Counted from the first letter of the stretch, positions 35,670-44,809 are shown. The stretch: DNA of 64,000 nt from Caballeronia cordobensis (GCF_001544575.2 NZ_FCNY02000003.1:434001-498000); one strand, 5' to 3'. The notes: generated by a model from the sequence alone, not told the origin. Program-made: numbers and translations.

Positions 35670-35707
35670 GGTCAATTGATTCGATCACGCCGTTCCGTAT
35701 TCTGAAA
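35670..35707 (-). promoter_or_regulatory. GTACGGAAC-N16-TTGAC box, copy 6 (SnoaL-like)
   Basis: On the minus strand TTTCAGAATACGGAAC, then exactly 16 bases, then TTGACC (35675-35670), 62 bases before the SnoaL-like start. It faces copy 7 back to back. Confidence 0.6.
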
Positions 35708-35784
35708 CTGGCGATAAGGCGCTTGCGGACCCACACATAGCCGCAGCCCGCGCATTGGCATCGCTCGCTCAAGCCTCTCACCTG

Positions 35785-35822
35785 CTTCAGAGTACGGAAC
35801 GACCTGTTCGTCGTCGTTGACC
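35785..35822 (+). promoter_or_regulatory. GTACGGAAC-N16-TTGAC box, copy 7 (second alpha/beta hydrolase)
   Basis: CTTCAGAGTACGGAAC, then exactly 16 bases, then TTGACC at 35817. An ATG at 35828 is only 5 bases downstream of TTGACC, so if TTGACC is a promoter element translation must start later (35852 or 35870). Confidence 0.6.
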
Positions 35823-35869
35823 CGCGCATGCTTTGCCTTGAAATTGGTCATATGGTCAAGAGCAGACAG

Positions 35870-36751
35870 ATGAACATGCAGCTTCCAATTCATGCAAGCA
35901 CGCGTCCGATAAGCGCTTCCCAACCCATGCACCGGTTGAGAAGTGCGGACGGCGTCCTCCTGGCGGGCGACTCGTGGGGCGACCCCCACGGCATTCCCGT
36001 GCTTTTGCTGCATGGCGCGGGACAAACGCGTCACTCATGGAGCCGGACGGGCATGATGCTCGGCCAAGCAGGCTTCTTCGCCGTCTCATTCGATGCCCGC
36101 GGTCACGGAGACTCCGGGTGGCCGGTAGACGCAAACTACAGTCAGGCCGCCATGGTGCGCGATCTGGAAAGCATCGTGTCGTCGCTGGGCTTAATGCGTC
36201 CCGTGCTCGTCGGCGCTGCGACGGGCGGCGCGACCAGTCTGCTCGCAGTCGGAGAAGGTTATGTGGATGCGCGTGCCCTCGTTCTCGTCAACATCGCGCC
36301 GCAGGTGGAACCGGCAGGCGTGGCGCGCATCCAGTCATCGCTGCGGCGCGGGTCCGGTCGCGTCGAAGCGCGCGAAGATGCCGCTCACTCACCGAGTGCG
36401 TGCGTGCTGCGGCCGGACGACGAGCATCGTCATCGCCGGCACTGGGACCCGCATTTCGTCGCATGGCCGCGTGACATGGGACGCCGTCGCCGGCGGATGT
36501 GCGCGTGCGCGCGCAAGCTGACCTTGCCTACGTTGCTCATGCGCGGTGAACACTCGGACGTCGTCAGCGAAACGGGCGTCGCCGAGTTTCTGAGGCTCTG
36601 CCCACATGCCGACTATGTGACCTTGCAGAACGCGGGACACGCAGACGCGTTGGAAGGCAACGACGTATTTGGTGACGAGGCGATGCGATACATCATCAGA
36701 CATGCGGAAGCTGAACGGCCGCGCACCCGGCGCCTATACGATTGCGCGTGA
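35870..36751 (+). CDS. Alpha/beta hydrolase paralogue lacking the nucleophile Ser
   Basis: A 293-residue alpha/beta hydrolase fold clearly paralogous to the 34280 product (LLHGAGQTRHSW, FDARGHGDSGW, RHWDPHF, MRGEHSDVVSETGV). The nucleophile elbow reads GAATGG where the paralogue has GASLGG, so the catalytic Ser is Ala117 (codon 36218-36220). About 18 residues are missing from the cap region, which instead reads as an Arg-rich stretch around 150-175. It may be a decaying gene or a non-catalytic binding protein. Start uncertain (35828, 35852 or 35870); 35870 best fits the promoter box and the paralogue. Confidence 0.8.
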   Translation: MNMQLPIHASTRPISASQPMHRLRSADGVLLAGDSWGDPHGIPVLLLHGAGQTRHSWSRTGMMLGQAGFFAVSFDARGHGDSGWPVDANYSQAAMVRDLESIVSSLGLMRPVLVGAATGGATSLLAVGEGYVDARALVLVNIAPQVEPAGVARIQSSLRRGSGRVEAREDAAHSPSACVLRPDDEHRHRRHWDPHFVAWPRDMGRRRRRMCACARKLTLPTLLMRGEHSDVVSETGVAEFLRLCPHADYVTLQNAGHADALEGNDVFGDEAMRYIIRHAEAERPRTRRLYDCA

Positions 36752-36782
36752 CCGCTGTCTTCCTGCACTCAGGCCGTCCCCG

Positions 36783-38105
36783 TCACGTGCTTTTTGCTTC
36801 CACAAACGCGACTTCGCATGGCGTGGCTTTCGGCATCAGCGTCACAACCACGGCGGCGATCACGGCGGGAATCGCGAAGGCATAGAAGTTCCAGTGATGA
36901 TCGAGGTTCGAGCCCAGCACCCAGCCGCCGATCATCGGTCCGAGAATCGAGCCGATGCGCCCGAGTCCCTGTGCCGCACCGATCGCGGAACCGCGGCACG
37001 ATGCGGGAAAGTACGCGCCGATATAACCGTAGCCGAGCGTCACCGAGCCGATTGAACCGATACCCGCACCGAACACCGCGAGCGTGAGCCACGCGTCATC
37101 CGGCTTCTGGCTCAGTACGAGGAGCGAGATCGCGCCGATGAGGAAGAACGGCACGAGCACGCGCTTGGGGCCGAACCGGTCGGCGAGCCACGAACCTGTC
37201 AGGTTGCCCAATACGGCGCCGCACTGCATCACCAGCAGAAACTGCAGCGACGACCCCAGCGCATAGCCCGATTTGCGCATCAACTGGGGCAGCCACGCGT
37301 TGAGGCCGTAGACGACGAGTTGCCCGCAGAAGCACATCAGCGCGAACAGCAGCAGCGCCGAGCGGAATTCGGGCGATGTCAGCAGCCGATATCCCCGCGC
37401 GCCAGCAGCCGCGACGCGCGTTTGGCGATGTTGCTCTTCATCGCGCGCGAGTTCATCGAGATCGATCGCGTAGCGTGCCGCGAGTTCACGTGCTTCTTCC
37501 GAGCGGCCACGGCCGAGCAGATAGCTCACCGATTCGGGCAGGTAGAACCACATAACCGGCACGATCAGCACGTACAGCGCGCCGAAGCCGTACAGCGGGC
37601 GCCAGCCTTGACTTTGGAGCATCGCGATGGCGAGCAGCGCGCACAGCACGCCGCCGACCGGATAGCCGGTGAGAGCGACCGCGCTGTAGAGCTGACGACG
37701 GCTGCGCGGCGCGTATTCGATGACGAGCGCCACCGACGACGGCACCACCGCACCGAGCCCGATCCCGGTGAAGAAGCGCGCAATGCCGAGCGTCTGCGGC
37801 GAATGGGCGATCGCGCAGAGCAGCGATCCGAGCGAGAACCACAATACGCCCGCGATAATCAGCTTGCGCCGTCCGATACGGTCGGCCATCGGTCCCGCGC
37901 AAATCAGGCCGACCATCAGACCGGCGAGCGTCCAGCTGCCGATCATCCCTGCGCTCGCGGGGCTCAGATTCCAGCCGGGTTCTTCCAGCAAGCGCGGAAT
38001 GGTCGCACCGTAGACGATGAGATCGTAGCCGTCGACGGCGATCGTCAGGAAGCACAGCATGACCACGAACAGACTGCTTCGTGTTGGTGATGAAGAAGGG
38101 TTCAC
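36783..38105 (-). CDS. AAHS-family MFS transporter (aromatic/organic acid:H+ symporter)
   Basis: A 440-residue 12-TM major facilitator of the aromatic acid:H+ symporter group, identified by the TM1 motif AVDGYDLIVYGATIP, GPMADRIGRRKLII in loop 2-3 and GSWLADRFGPKRVL in loop 8-9. Relatives (PcaK, BenK, VanK type) import benzoate-like acids with protons. Upstream lies a 279-base region with a LysR-like inverted repeat, then a LysR gene. The acid transported is probably one that the CoA-transferase at 39383 activates; this is inference. Confidence 0.93.
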   Translation of the reverse strand: MNPSSSPTRSSLFVVMLCFLTIAVDGYDLIVYGATIPRLLEEPGWNLSPASAGMIGSWTLAGLMVGLICAGPMADRIGRRKLIIAGVLWFSLGSLLCAIAHSPQTLGIARFFTGIGLGAVVPSSVALVIEYAPRSRRQLYSAVALTGYPVGGVLCALLAIAMLQSQGWRPLYGFGALYVLIVPVMWFYLPESVSYLLGRGRSEEARELAARYAIDLDELARDEEQHRQTRVAAAGARGYRLLTSPEFRSALLLFALMCFCGQLVVYGLNAWLPQLMRKSGYALGSSLQFLLVMQCGAVLGNLTGSWLADRFGPKRVLVPFFLIGAISLLVLSQKPDDAWLTLAVFGAGIGSIGSVTLGYGYIGAYFPASCRGSAIGAAQGLGRIGSILGPMIGGWVLGSNLDHHWNFYAFAIPAVIAAVVVTLMPKATPCEVAFVEAKST

Positions 38106-38245
38106 ATCGTCTCCTGTCTGTATATTTGGATGCCTGATGGCGGGCGTTTCGAATGAGCCGTTCGATCCAGGCAGGTGAAATGAACCGTCCTGGTGACGAC
38201 GCTTGAATCGCCGCTTCGATGTTCCCGAATTCCGCTACGGCCTGT

Positions 38246-38266
38246 CGATTCGAATGACGCGAATCG
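38246..38266. promoter_or_regulatory. Inverted repeat upstream of the AAHS transporter
   Basis: CGATTCG and CGAATCG form a perfect 7-bp inverted repeat with a 7-base spacer, followed by a further CGATTC half at 38268. It lies 141 bases upstream of the transporter start in the 279-base gap 38106-38384, which has no gene. It is a candidate LysR operator for the neighbouring regulator. Confidence 0.45.
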
Positions 38267-38384
38267 TCGATTCAAATCATTGCAATTGCCGGGCTGGGAT
38301 GGCGCGCCTAGAGTGCTTTTAGATCAGGCGATGACAGCCGCGTCGTCGAAGCGCGACGCTCGGCGCGGCTCCAAGACTAATCGC

Positions 38385-39311
38385 TCACTCGCCGGCTGAA
38401 GCCGTGAGTTGCGTGATGAGCGCCCGCGTCGCAGGCGTGATCGACGCGCCGCGCTTCGTGCCGATGCACAGTTGCCGTTTCGCCCACGGTTCGTCCAGCG
38501 CAACGATCGCCAGTGCGGCGAGTTCTTCCTTCGGCAGCATGCTCTCCGGCTGAATCGTGACGCCGAGCCCCGCCTTGACGAGACTGCGCGCCGCTTCGAT
38601 CGTCGTCACCGTGTACTTCAGGCGCAGGTCCCGGCCAAGCGCGGCGGCCGCCTGCCGCAATTGCGTCATCATCGACGTGGTCGGCGAGATGCCGATCAGG
38701 TCTTCGTCGAGCAGATCGGGCGCGGTCACGCTTGCGCGTTCGGCGAGCGGATGTTTGCGCGGCACGATCGCGGCCAGCCGGTCCGTGCGGTATTCGACGA
38801 TATCGAGCCCTTCGCGGCCAACGTCGTTCGTCGCGTAGAACATCGCGAGATCGGCCTTGCCCGACAGCACCGCGCCGACGACGTTGATGTTGGCATCCTC
38901 GTGCAGATCAATCTCCACGAGCGGAAAGTCGCGCCGGAAGTCGGCAATCTCCCGCGCCAGAAAATGAACGATGATCGTGCTCGTCGAACTGATGCCGACC
39001 TGCCCGCGCACACCCTCGGTATATTCGGCGATCTCGCGGCGCATGACATCGAAATTGGCGAACATCAGACGCACGTGACGCGCGAGCACTTCGCCCGCGG
39101 GAGTCGGCGTCATGCCGCCCGGCATGCGCTCGAACAACGCAATGCCCGCGACTTCTTCGAGGTCCTGGATGCGCCGTGTTGCGGCGGGAGGCGTGATGTT
39201 CTCGCGCTGAGCGGCGCGCCGCATCTGCTGCTCCTCGACGACCGAGAGAAACAGGCGCAGCGTGAACAGGTCGACGCGTCGCGTCAGTGTGTGGATGCTC
39301 AGTCCGGTCAT
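38385..39311 (-). CDS. LysR-family transcriptional regulator
   Basis: A 308-residue LysR protein: HTH LRLFLSVVEEQQMRRAAQREN then RIQDLEEVAGIALFER, and an effector domain ending in a LysR-typical region. It is paralogous to the regulator at 2004-2933 (shared RVDLFTLRLFLS-type start and VEEQQ helix). It lies between the AAHS transporter and a CoA-transferase on the same strand. These three plus the divergent SDR look like a small acid-uptake and activation module. Confidence 0.92.
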   Translation of the reverse strand: MTGLSIHTLTRRVDLFTLRLFLSVVEEQQMRRAAQRENITPPAATRRIQDLEEVAGIALFERMPGGMTPTPAGEVLARHVRLMFANFDVMRREIAEYTEGVRGQVGISSTSTIIVHFLAREIADFRRDFPLVEIDLHEDANINVVGAVLSGKADLAMFYATNDVGREGLDIVEYRTDRLAAIVPRKHPLAERASVTAPDLLDEDLIGISPTTSMMTQLRQAAAALGRDLRLKYTVTTIEAARSLVKAGLGVTIQPESMLPKEELAALAIVALDEPWAKRQLCIGTKRGASITPATRALITQLTASAGE

Positions 39312-39382
39312 GGCGGCTCTCCAATGGCTCAGAGCCTATGCCCGCCCTATCCGGTCGTCAATCGGCATGGAACCGGACACAC

Positions 39383-40636
39383 TCAGATCGCGTGCTGCTC
39401 ACGGAGCGCGCCGATCTGCGCTTCGCTCATGCCGAGCCAGTCGCGCAAGACGTCACGGTTGTGCTCGCCGAGCAGCGGCGGCACATTGCTTTCCGGCTCG
39501 GGCACGTCAGACATCTTGATCGGGTTGCCTGCGACGTGAATGTTGCCCCACACGGGATCGTCGAGTTGCATCAGCATGTTGCGCGCGGCGACGTGCGGGC
39601 AGTCAAAGAGATCGGCTACGTCGTTGACCGTCGCGCATGGCACGCCGCCCGCGCGAAGCAAGCCCAGCGCTTCATCGCGGTCCTTGCCGTCGAGCCATGC
39701 GTCGATATGCGCATTCAGCGCGTTCATGTGCTCCCGCCGGGATGTGCCACTGTCAAAGCACGCATCGCCGACGAGTTCAGGCCGTCCGATGACGTCGCAG
39801 AAGCGCTTCCAGATGTGCTCGCCGATCACAGCGATAACGATATAGCCGTCCGCGACACGGTATGCGCCGAACGGTGCGGTGACCGCATGCACGCCCGGCG
39901 GTGCGACCTGTTTCGTCGCCGAATACATGGTGACCGAGATTTCGTTGAGAACGAGCGATGCGTCGACCATCGAGATATCGACCTTCTTGCCGCGGCCGCT
40001 GCGTGCCCGATGAATCAGAGCCAGCATGATGCCGTGCAGCGCGAGATTGCCGCATTGAATGTCCGCGAGCGAAAAGCCGAGATAGACAGGACGGTCGCCG
40101 CTGCGTTCAGGACGATACATGAGGCCGCTCATCGCCTGTCCGACGATATCGAAGGCCGGCAAGTCGCCATACGGACTGGGCTGGATGTCGCCATGACCGA
40201 AACCGGAGATGGCGGCGTAAATCAGCTGCGGATTGATGCGACTGAGTTCCGCATAACCGAGGCCGAGGCGATCCATCACGTTCGGCCGCAGGTTTTCCAG
40301 CACCACGTCCGCCTCGGCCGCGAGCGACTTGAAAACGCGCTTGCCTTCAGGATGCTTGAGATCGAGCGTGACGCTCTTCTTGTTGCGGTTTGCGCGCAGG
40401 AACGACAAGCTGCTCGGCAGTCCGTCGATGCCGGGCTTCGTCGGGCTGGTGCTACGTGCAAAGTCTCCGCCGTCGGGCACTTCGATCTTGACGACTTCGG
40501 CGCCGGCATCGGCAAGCCACATCGAGGCGAACGGCGCGGCGATGAAGTTTTCTACGGTCAGAACACGAATGCCCGACAGCGGACGATCAGCTCCTGTCGC
40601 TTGCGTAATGCGCTTGGGTTGAACGGCGGCTTCCAT
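39383..40636 (-). CDS. CaiB/BaiF family III CoA-transferase
   Basis: A 417-residue family III transferase: LADAGAEVVKIEVPDGGDFAR, NRNKKSVTLDLKHPEG, catalytic Asp163 in LPAFDIVGQAMSG. AAGGAGAAAGAC directly precedes the ATG at 40636; a GTG-initiated form five codons longer would overlap this ribosome site. It is divergent from the SDR at 40883 and followed after 71 bases by the LysR gene, suggesting control by that regulator. Substrate unknown. Confidence 0.93.
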   Translation of the reverse strand: MEAAVQPKRITQATGADRPLSGIRVLTVENFIAAPFASMWLADAGAEVVKIEVPDGGDFARSTSPTKPGIDGLPSSLSFLRANRNKKSVTLDLKHPEGKRVFKSLAAEADVVLENLRPNVMDRLGLGYAELSRINPQLIYAAISGFGHGDIQPSPYGDLPAFDIVGQAMSGLMYRPERSGDRPVYLGFSLADIQCGNLALHGIMLALIHRARSGRGKKVDISMVDASLVLNEISVTMYSATKQVAPPGVHAVTAPFGAYRVADGYIVIAVIGEHIWKRFCDVIGRPELVGDACFDSGTSRREHMNALNAHIDAWLDGKDRDEALGLLRAGGVPCATVNDVADLFDCPHVAARNMLMQLDDPVWGNIHVAGNPIKMSDVPEPESNVPPLLGEHNRDVLRDWLGMSEAQIGALREQHAI

Positions 40637-40882
40637 GTCTTTCTCCTTCACTTGTCTGTTCTCTGCGATGTGCCTCGAATGCTACTCACGGCAATCTGCT
40701 GCGACTATTGACGGTTCGTGAAAGCGGCGTTGCAAACAAACGAACGCCTTCATCAGTCGGCCATTCACGAAACATCAAATACATGTTCGATAAACGGCAA
40801 TCGCTTTGGACAGAACGCGCCTCTAGGATTTGATTTCGGGTTCGCGCGAGCCGACTTGTTAATCCATCGAAGGCGCAAAGCA

Positions 40883-41683
40883 ATGAGCAATCTGGAAGGA
40901 AAGGTGGCCATCGTCACAGGTGGCACGGGCGGCATCGGGAAAGGCGTCGCGTTGCAGCTCGCGGCGGGCAAAGCCACTGTGGTGATCAGCGGGCGGAGCG
41001 CAGCAAAAGCCGACGCCGTTCTCGCCGAACTGCGGCAGACCGGTGCCACCGTGGATTTCATCGCAGGCGATGTGCGATCCAAAGAAGATATGACGGCACT
41101 GGCCGAAGAGACCGCGCGCAGATACGGCGGCATCGACATCGTCGTGGCGAACGCGGGCGGCAACGACGAGGAGGCACGTTCACCGCAAGTGCGCGGCCCG
41201 TTCGCCGAAATCGATCTGGCGCGCGTGGCCGCCGTTGTTGCCGAGAATACGAGCGCGAAGCTCTTTCCGGTTCAGGCGGCGCTGCCCTTCATGCGCCCTC
41301 GCGGGGGAGGCAGCGTCATCTTCCTGACCTCTGAAGGCGGCCGCGTGCCGACGCCGGGGCAAACCGCCGTGTCGACGTTCGCGGGCGGACTGATCCGCGC
41401 AAGCAAGGTGATTGCCAGAGAACTGGCGCGCGACCGGATACGCGTCAACTGCGTCTGCGTCACGGTCGTACGCGACAGTCCATCCTGGGAGGCCGTGTTC
41501 GGCGAGCAGAGCAAGGTGTCCGGGCATCACCGCAAACAGTACGAGAAGATCGTCGCCAGTTGTCCGCTCGGCATCGCGGCGCCGACGGATATCGGCCGCG
41601 TGGTGGCGTTCCTCGCTTCCGACGAATCGGCTTATCTCACGGGCGCAACGCTCAGTCCGACCGGGGGATTAACCGTTCACTGA
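40883..41683 (+). CDS. Divergent SDR-family protein without the Tyr-Lys catalytic pair
   Basis: A 266-residue short-chain dehydrogenase fold. The cofactor loop VTGGTGGIGKG (11-21) and the NAG motif (90-92) are normal, and Ser150 is present. The expected Tyr-x3-Lys after about 13 residues is absent: the stretch is GQTAVSTFAGG, with no Tyr, and no Lys until Lys175. Cofactor binding without normal hydride chemistry, or another proton donor, is implied. Similar variants are seen in other SDRs with unknown roles. A strong hairpin follows the stop. Confidence 0.85.
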   Translation: MSNLEGKVAIVTGGTGGIGKGVALQLAAGKATVVISGRSAAKADAVLAELRQTGATVDFIAGDVRSKEDMTALAEETARRYGGIDIVVANAGGNDEEARSPQVRGPFAEIDLARVAAVVAENTSAKLFPVQAALPFMRPRGGGSVIFLTSEGGRVPTPGQTAVSTFAGGLIRASKVIARELARDRIRVNCVCVTVVRDSPSWEAVFGEQSKVSGHHRKQYEKIVASCPLGIAAPTDIGRVVAFLASDESAYLTGATLSPTGGLTVH

Positions 41684-41710
41684 AGCGCATTCAAATGTTG
41701 TGATGACAAT

Positions 41711-41736
41711 GCGCGGCGCGCGTGACAGCGCCGCGC
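41711..41736. terminator. GC hairpin between SDR and DUF6900-like gene
   Basis: A perfect 9-bp stem GCGCGGCGC/GCGCCGCGC with an 8-base loop lies between two convergent genes. It fits a bidirectional terminator, though no T-run follows. Confidence 0.55.
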
Positions 41737-41750
41737 GATCTGCGGCCGCC

Positions 41751-41966
41751 TCACACCCGCGACGTCTCCGCCCATTCCCCCCGCGTCACCGCATGCCCCA
41801 CCACCAGCCCGAGATCGTAGGCCCGTTCGAGCGCTCGCCCGATGTCCTCGACGCAGCAGATCCGAATCTCCGCGCCCGCCTCGTCGAACGATTCGATACC
41901 CAGCTCATCCCGCGCAATCTCCATTAGCGGTTCCCAATAGGCCTCGGTTTTATTGCTGTAGATCAT
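41751..41966 (-). CDS. Small DUF6900-like protein
   Basis: A 71-residue acidic protein with the pattern IARDELGIES...CCVEDIGRALERAYDLG, which resembles the DUF6900 small proteins of Burkholderiaceae. GGAG lies eight bases before the ATG. No signal peptide, membrane segment or metal motif is evident. It is convergent with the SDR and divergent from the PTS gene at 42254. Function unknown. Confidence 0.75.
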   Translation of the reverse strand: MIYSNKTEAYWEPLMEIARDELGIESFDEAGAEIRICCVEDIGRALERAYDLGLVVGHAVTRGEWAETSRV

Positions 41967-42119
41967 GATTCGCGCTCCGTTTACTTGCGTTTCGTCGAAA
42001 ACAAGCTTAATAGGACTGCGGCGCGTTCGATGCGACGTATCGACGCGAATCGAGCGTCGTATCTAAAAATTCAACGTTTCAGAAACCGAATCAATTCGCC
42101 CGCGTGTTTAAAATCTCGC

Positions 42120-42135
42120 GCGCGTTTATTCGCGC
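42120..42135. promoter_or_regulatory. Inverted repeat GCGCG-TTTATT-CGCGC upstream of the PTS genes
   Basis: A 5-bp inverted repeat with a 6-base AT centre lies 118 bases before the PTS start, in the 287-base gap 41967-42253 that contains no gene. It may be an operator or part of the leader; the region is AT-rich up to 42130. Weakly supported. Confidence 0.3.
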
Positions 42136-42253
42136 AGCGAACCACGGATGGGTTGCCTATGATTAGCTCAGGCCTCGTCCAAGTCCTCGTGCGGGTCATC
42201 GTCTGGCACTTTCTGGGAATCGACCTCAAACCATCAAGGGACACACAATTCAC

Positions 42254-44785
42254 ATGAAAGCTCCTCAGCGTCTGGCACGAATCGACTTGATGGCGCCGCT
42301 TTCCGGCGTGATGGTGCCGATCGAAACCGTGCCCGATCCGGTCTTCGCGCAAAAAATGGTCGGCGACGGCGTATCGATCGATCCGACCTCCACCGAACTG
42401 CTCTCCCCGCTCGCCGGCAAGATCACGCAGTTGCATCGCGCGGCGCACGCTGTGACGGTGACGGGAGAAAACGGCCTTCAGGTGCTCATCCACATCGGCC
42501 TCGACACGGTGATGCTGCGCGGCGAAGGCTTCACGCCGCTCGTCAAGGAAGGCGACACCGTCACCACAGGCCAGCCGCTGATCCGCTTCGATCCGGTCAT
42601 CGTCGGCGCGCGGGCCGTGAGCCTGCTCACGCAAATGGTCATCGCCAACGGCGAACTCGTCACGCGCTACCTGCCCGCGACCGGTCTCGTCACCGCGGGC
42701 CAGGACGTCGCGCTGTCGGTCGAGTTCGTCGGTGGCGCGCCCGAGGAAGCGGGCGCAGCGGCGTCCGGCGCGATCCGCTCCGACGACATCGCCCTGCCGA
42801 ATCCGCAAGGCCTGCACGCGCGGCCCGCCGCGGTCGTCGCGGCGGAAGCGAAGAAGTACAAGTCCGATATCCGCATCGTGCGCGGCAGCGACATCGCGAA
42901 CGCGAAATCGGTCGTCGCGTTGATGGCGCTCGCGACGAAGTTCGGCGACACGCTGCGCGTCGAAGCCGCCGGCCCCGACGCGGCCGAGGCCGCCGCCGTG
43001 CTTGCCCGCCTGCTCGCGTCGGGTTCCGGCGAAAAACCGGGCGACGCACCCGCCGCCGCCGTGGCCGCGCCGGAAACGGTCATCGCGAAACGCGCCGCGC
43101 CCACCGACGCGAACGAGTTCACGGGCGTATCGGCATCGCCGGGACTGGCGGTCGGCAAGATCGTGCAGTTCCGCCAGGAAGTCATCGACGTGGCCGAAGC
43201 GGGCGAATCGCCGCAACGCGAGCGCGCCCGGCTCGACGCGGTACGGCACGAGGCGCGCCAGCAGATCGAGGCGCTCAAGGCGAAGCTCACCGATCCGTCG
43301 AAAGCGCAGATTCTCGATGCGCATCTCGAACTGCTCGACGACCCCGATCTGAACGATGCCGCCATCGCCGGCATCGGCGACGGCAAGAGCGCGGGTTTCG
43401 CGTGGCGCGCCGCGTTCGAGGCGCAGGCGGCCAACCTGGAGCGCCTCGACAACGCGCTCTTGCGCGAGCGCGCCGGCGATATTCGCGATGTGGGCCGCCG
43501 CGTGCTCGCGCTGATCGCGGGCGTGAAGCAAGCGCATATCGACGTGCCCGCCGACTCGATCCTCGTCGCCGAAGAACTGTCGCCTTCGGACACCGCCTCG
43601 CTCGACCGCAGCAAGGTGCTCGGCTTTTGCACGACGACCGGCGGCGCGACCAGCCACGTGGCGATTCTCGCGCGCTCGCTCGGCATTCCGGCGATCTGCG
43701 GCATCGACGAAGACGCGCTGAATCTGTCCGATGGCACGCTCGTCGTGCTCGACGGCTCGACCGGCAGCCTGCGCCGCAATCCGGGCGCGGACGAACTCGC
43801 GAAGGCCCGCGAACGCATCGAGCGGCAGGCGAAAAAGCGCGAGGAAGAGAAAGTCGCGGCGAGCAAGACGGCCGTCACGGCAGACGGTCATCGCGTCGAA
43901 GTGGCCGCGAATATCCGCAACGCCGAGGAAGCGCGCGACGCCGTTGCGGCGGGCGCGGAAGGCGTGGGGCTGCTGCGTTCCGAGTTCCTCTTCGACAATC
44001 GCGACACCGCGCCATCCGAGGACGAACAGGCCGCCGAATACTGCGCGGTTGCACAAGCGCTCGGGCGCGAACGTCCGCTCGTCGTGCGCACGCTCGATGT
44101 CGGCGGCGACAAACCGCTCTCGTACCTGCCGCTGCCGAAGGAAGACAACCCGTTCCTCGGCCTGCGCGGCGTGCGCGTGAGCCTCGACCGGCCGGACATG
44201 TTCCGGGTGCAGTTGCGCGCGATCCTGCGGGCGGCGTCCATCGGCGATCTGCACATCATGTTTCCGATGGTCGCATCGATCGAGGAAGTCCGCGCAGCCA
44301 GAAAGATTCTTCAGGAGGAAGCCGGCGACCGCATGGCGAGCGTGAAAGTCGGCGTGATGATCGAAGTGCCGTCCGCGGCGCTGATCGCCGAGCCGCTCGC
44401 GCGCGAAGTCGATTTCTTCTCCATCGGTACCAACGATCTGACGCAGTACGCCCTCGCGATGGACCGCGGACATCCGAAGCTCGCGAAACAGGCCGATGGC
44501 CTGCATCCCGCCGTGCTGCGCCTGATCGGCATGACGGTCGATGGCGCGCACAAGCACGGCAAATGGGTCGGCGTGTGCGGCGGCATCGCGTCGGACGCGA
44601 TGGCGGTGCCCGTGCTCGTCGGTCTCGGCGTCGACGAATTGTCGGTCAGCGTGCCGGCCGTCGGCTCGATCAAGGCGCAGCTCGCGCGCCTCACGATGGA
44701 CGAAGCCCGCACGCTCGCGGCGCGCGCGATCACGTTGGGCACGGCCGCCGAAGTGCGCGCCCTTCTCGCGCCCTACGCGGAATAA
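42254..44785 (+). CDS. nagF: Fused PTS protein EIIA(Glc)-HPr-Enzyme I
   Basis: An 843-residue multiphosphoryl transfer protein. The EIIA(Glc)-type domain (about 10-155) has phospho-His80 in VLIHIGLDTV. The HPr domain (about 175-265) has His188 in NPQGLHARPA. Enzyme I (about 280-843) has phospho-His468 in GGATSHVAILAR, plus PEP-site MFPMVAS, DLTQYALAMDRGHP and VCGGIAS. It takes phosphate from PEP and delivers it to the membrane transporter NagE encoded 24 bases downstream. The same fusion is found with N-acetylglucosamine systems in beta-proteobacteria. Confidence 0.97.
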   Translation: MKAPQRLARIDLMAPLSGVMVPIETVPDPVFAQKMVGDGVSIDPTSTELLSPLAGKITQLHRAAHAVTVTGENGLQVLIHIGLDTVMLRGEGFTPLVKEGDTVTTGQPLIRFDPVIVGARAVSLLTQMVIANGELVTRYLPATGLVTAGQDVALSVEFVGGAPEEAGAAASGAIRSDDIALPNPQGLHARPAAVVAAEAKKYKSDIRIVRGSDIANAKSVVALMALATKFGDTLRVEAAGPDAAEAAAVLARLLASGSGEKPGDAPAAAVAAPETVIAKRAAPTDANEFTGVSASPGLAVGKIVQFRQEVIDVAEAGESPQRERARLDAVRHEARQQIEALKAKLTDPSKAQILDAHLELLDDPDLNDAAIAGIGDGKSAGFAWRAAFEAQAANLERLDNALLRERAGDIRDVGRRVLALIAGVKQAHIDVPADSILVAEELSPSDTASLDRSKVLGFCTTTGGATSHVAILARSLGIPAICGIDEDALNLSDGTLVVLDGSTGSLRRNPGADELAKARERIERQAKKREEEKVAASKTAVTADGHRVEVAANIRNAEEARDAVAAGAEGVGLLRSEFLFDNRDTAPSEDEQAAEYCAVAQALGRERPLVVRTLDVGGDKPLSYLPLPKEDNPFLGLRGVRVSLDRPDMFRVQLRAILRAASIGDLHIMFPMVASIEEVRAARKILQEEAGDRMASVKVGVMIEVPSAALIAEPLAREVDFFSIGTNDLTQYALAMDRGHPKLAKQADGLHPAVLRLIGMTVDGAHKHGKWVGVCGGIASDAMAVPVLVGLGVDELSVSVPAVGSIKAQLARLTMDEARTLAARAITLGTAAEVRALLAPYAE

Positions 44786-44809
44786 GCGAACTCACAGGAG
44801 ACCATCAAC

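Noticed and set aside
42071..44557. An 828-residue open frame on the minus strand
   Set aside because: Antisense to the fused PTS protein, whose three domains and phospho-histidines are clear.
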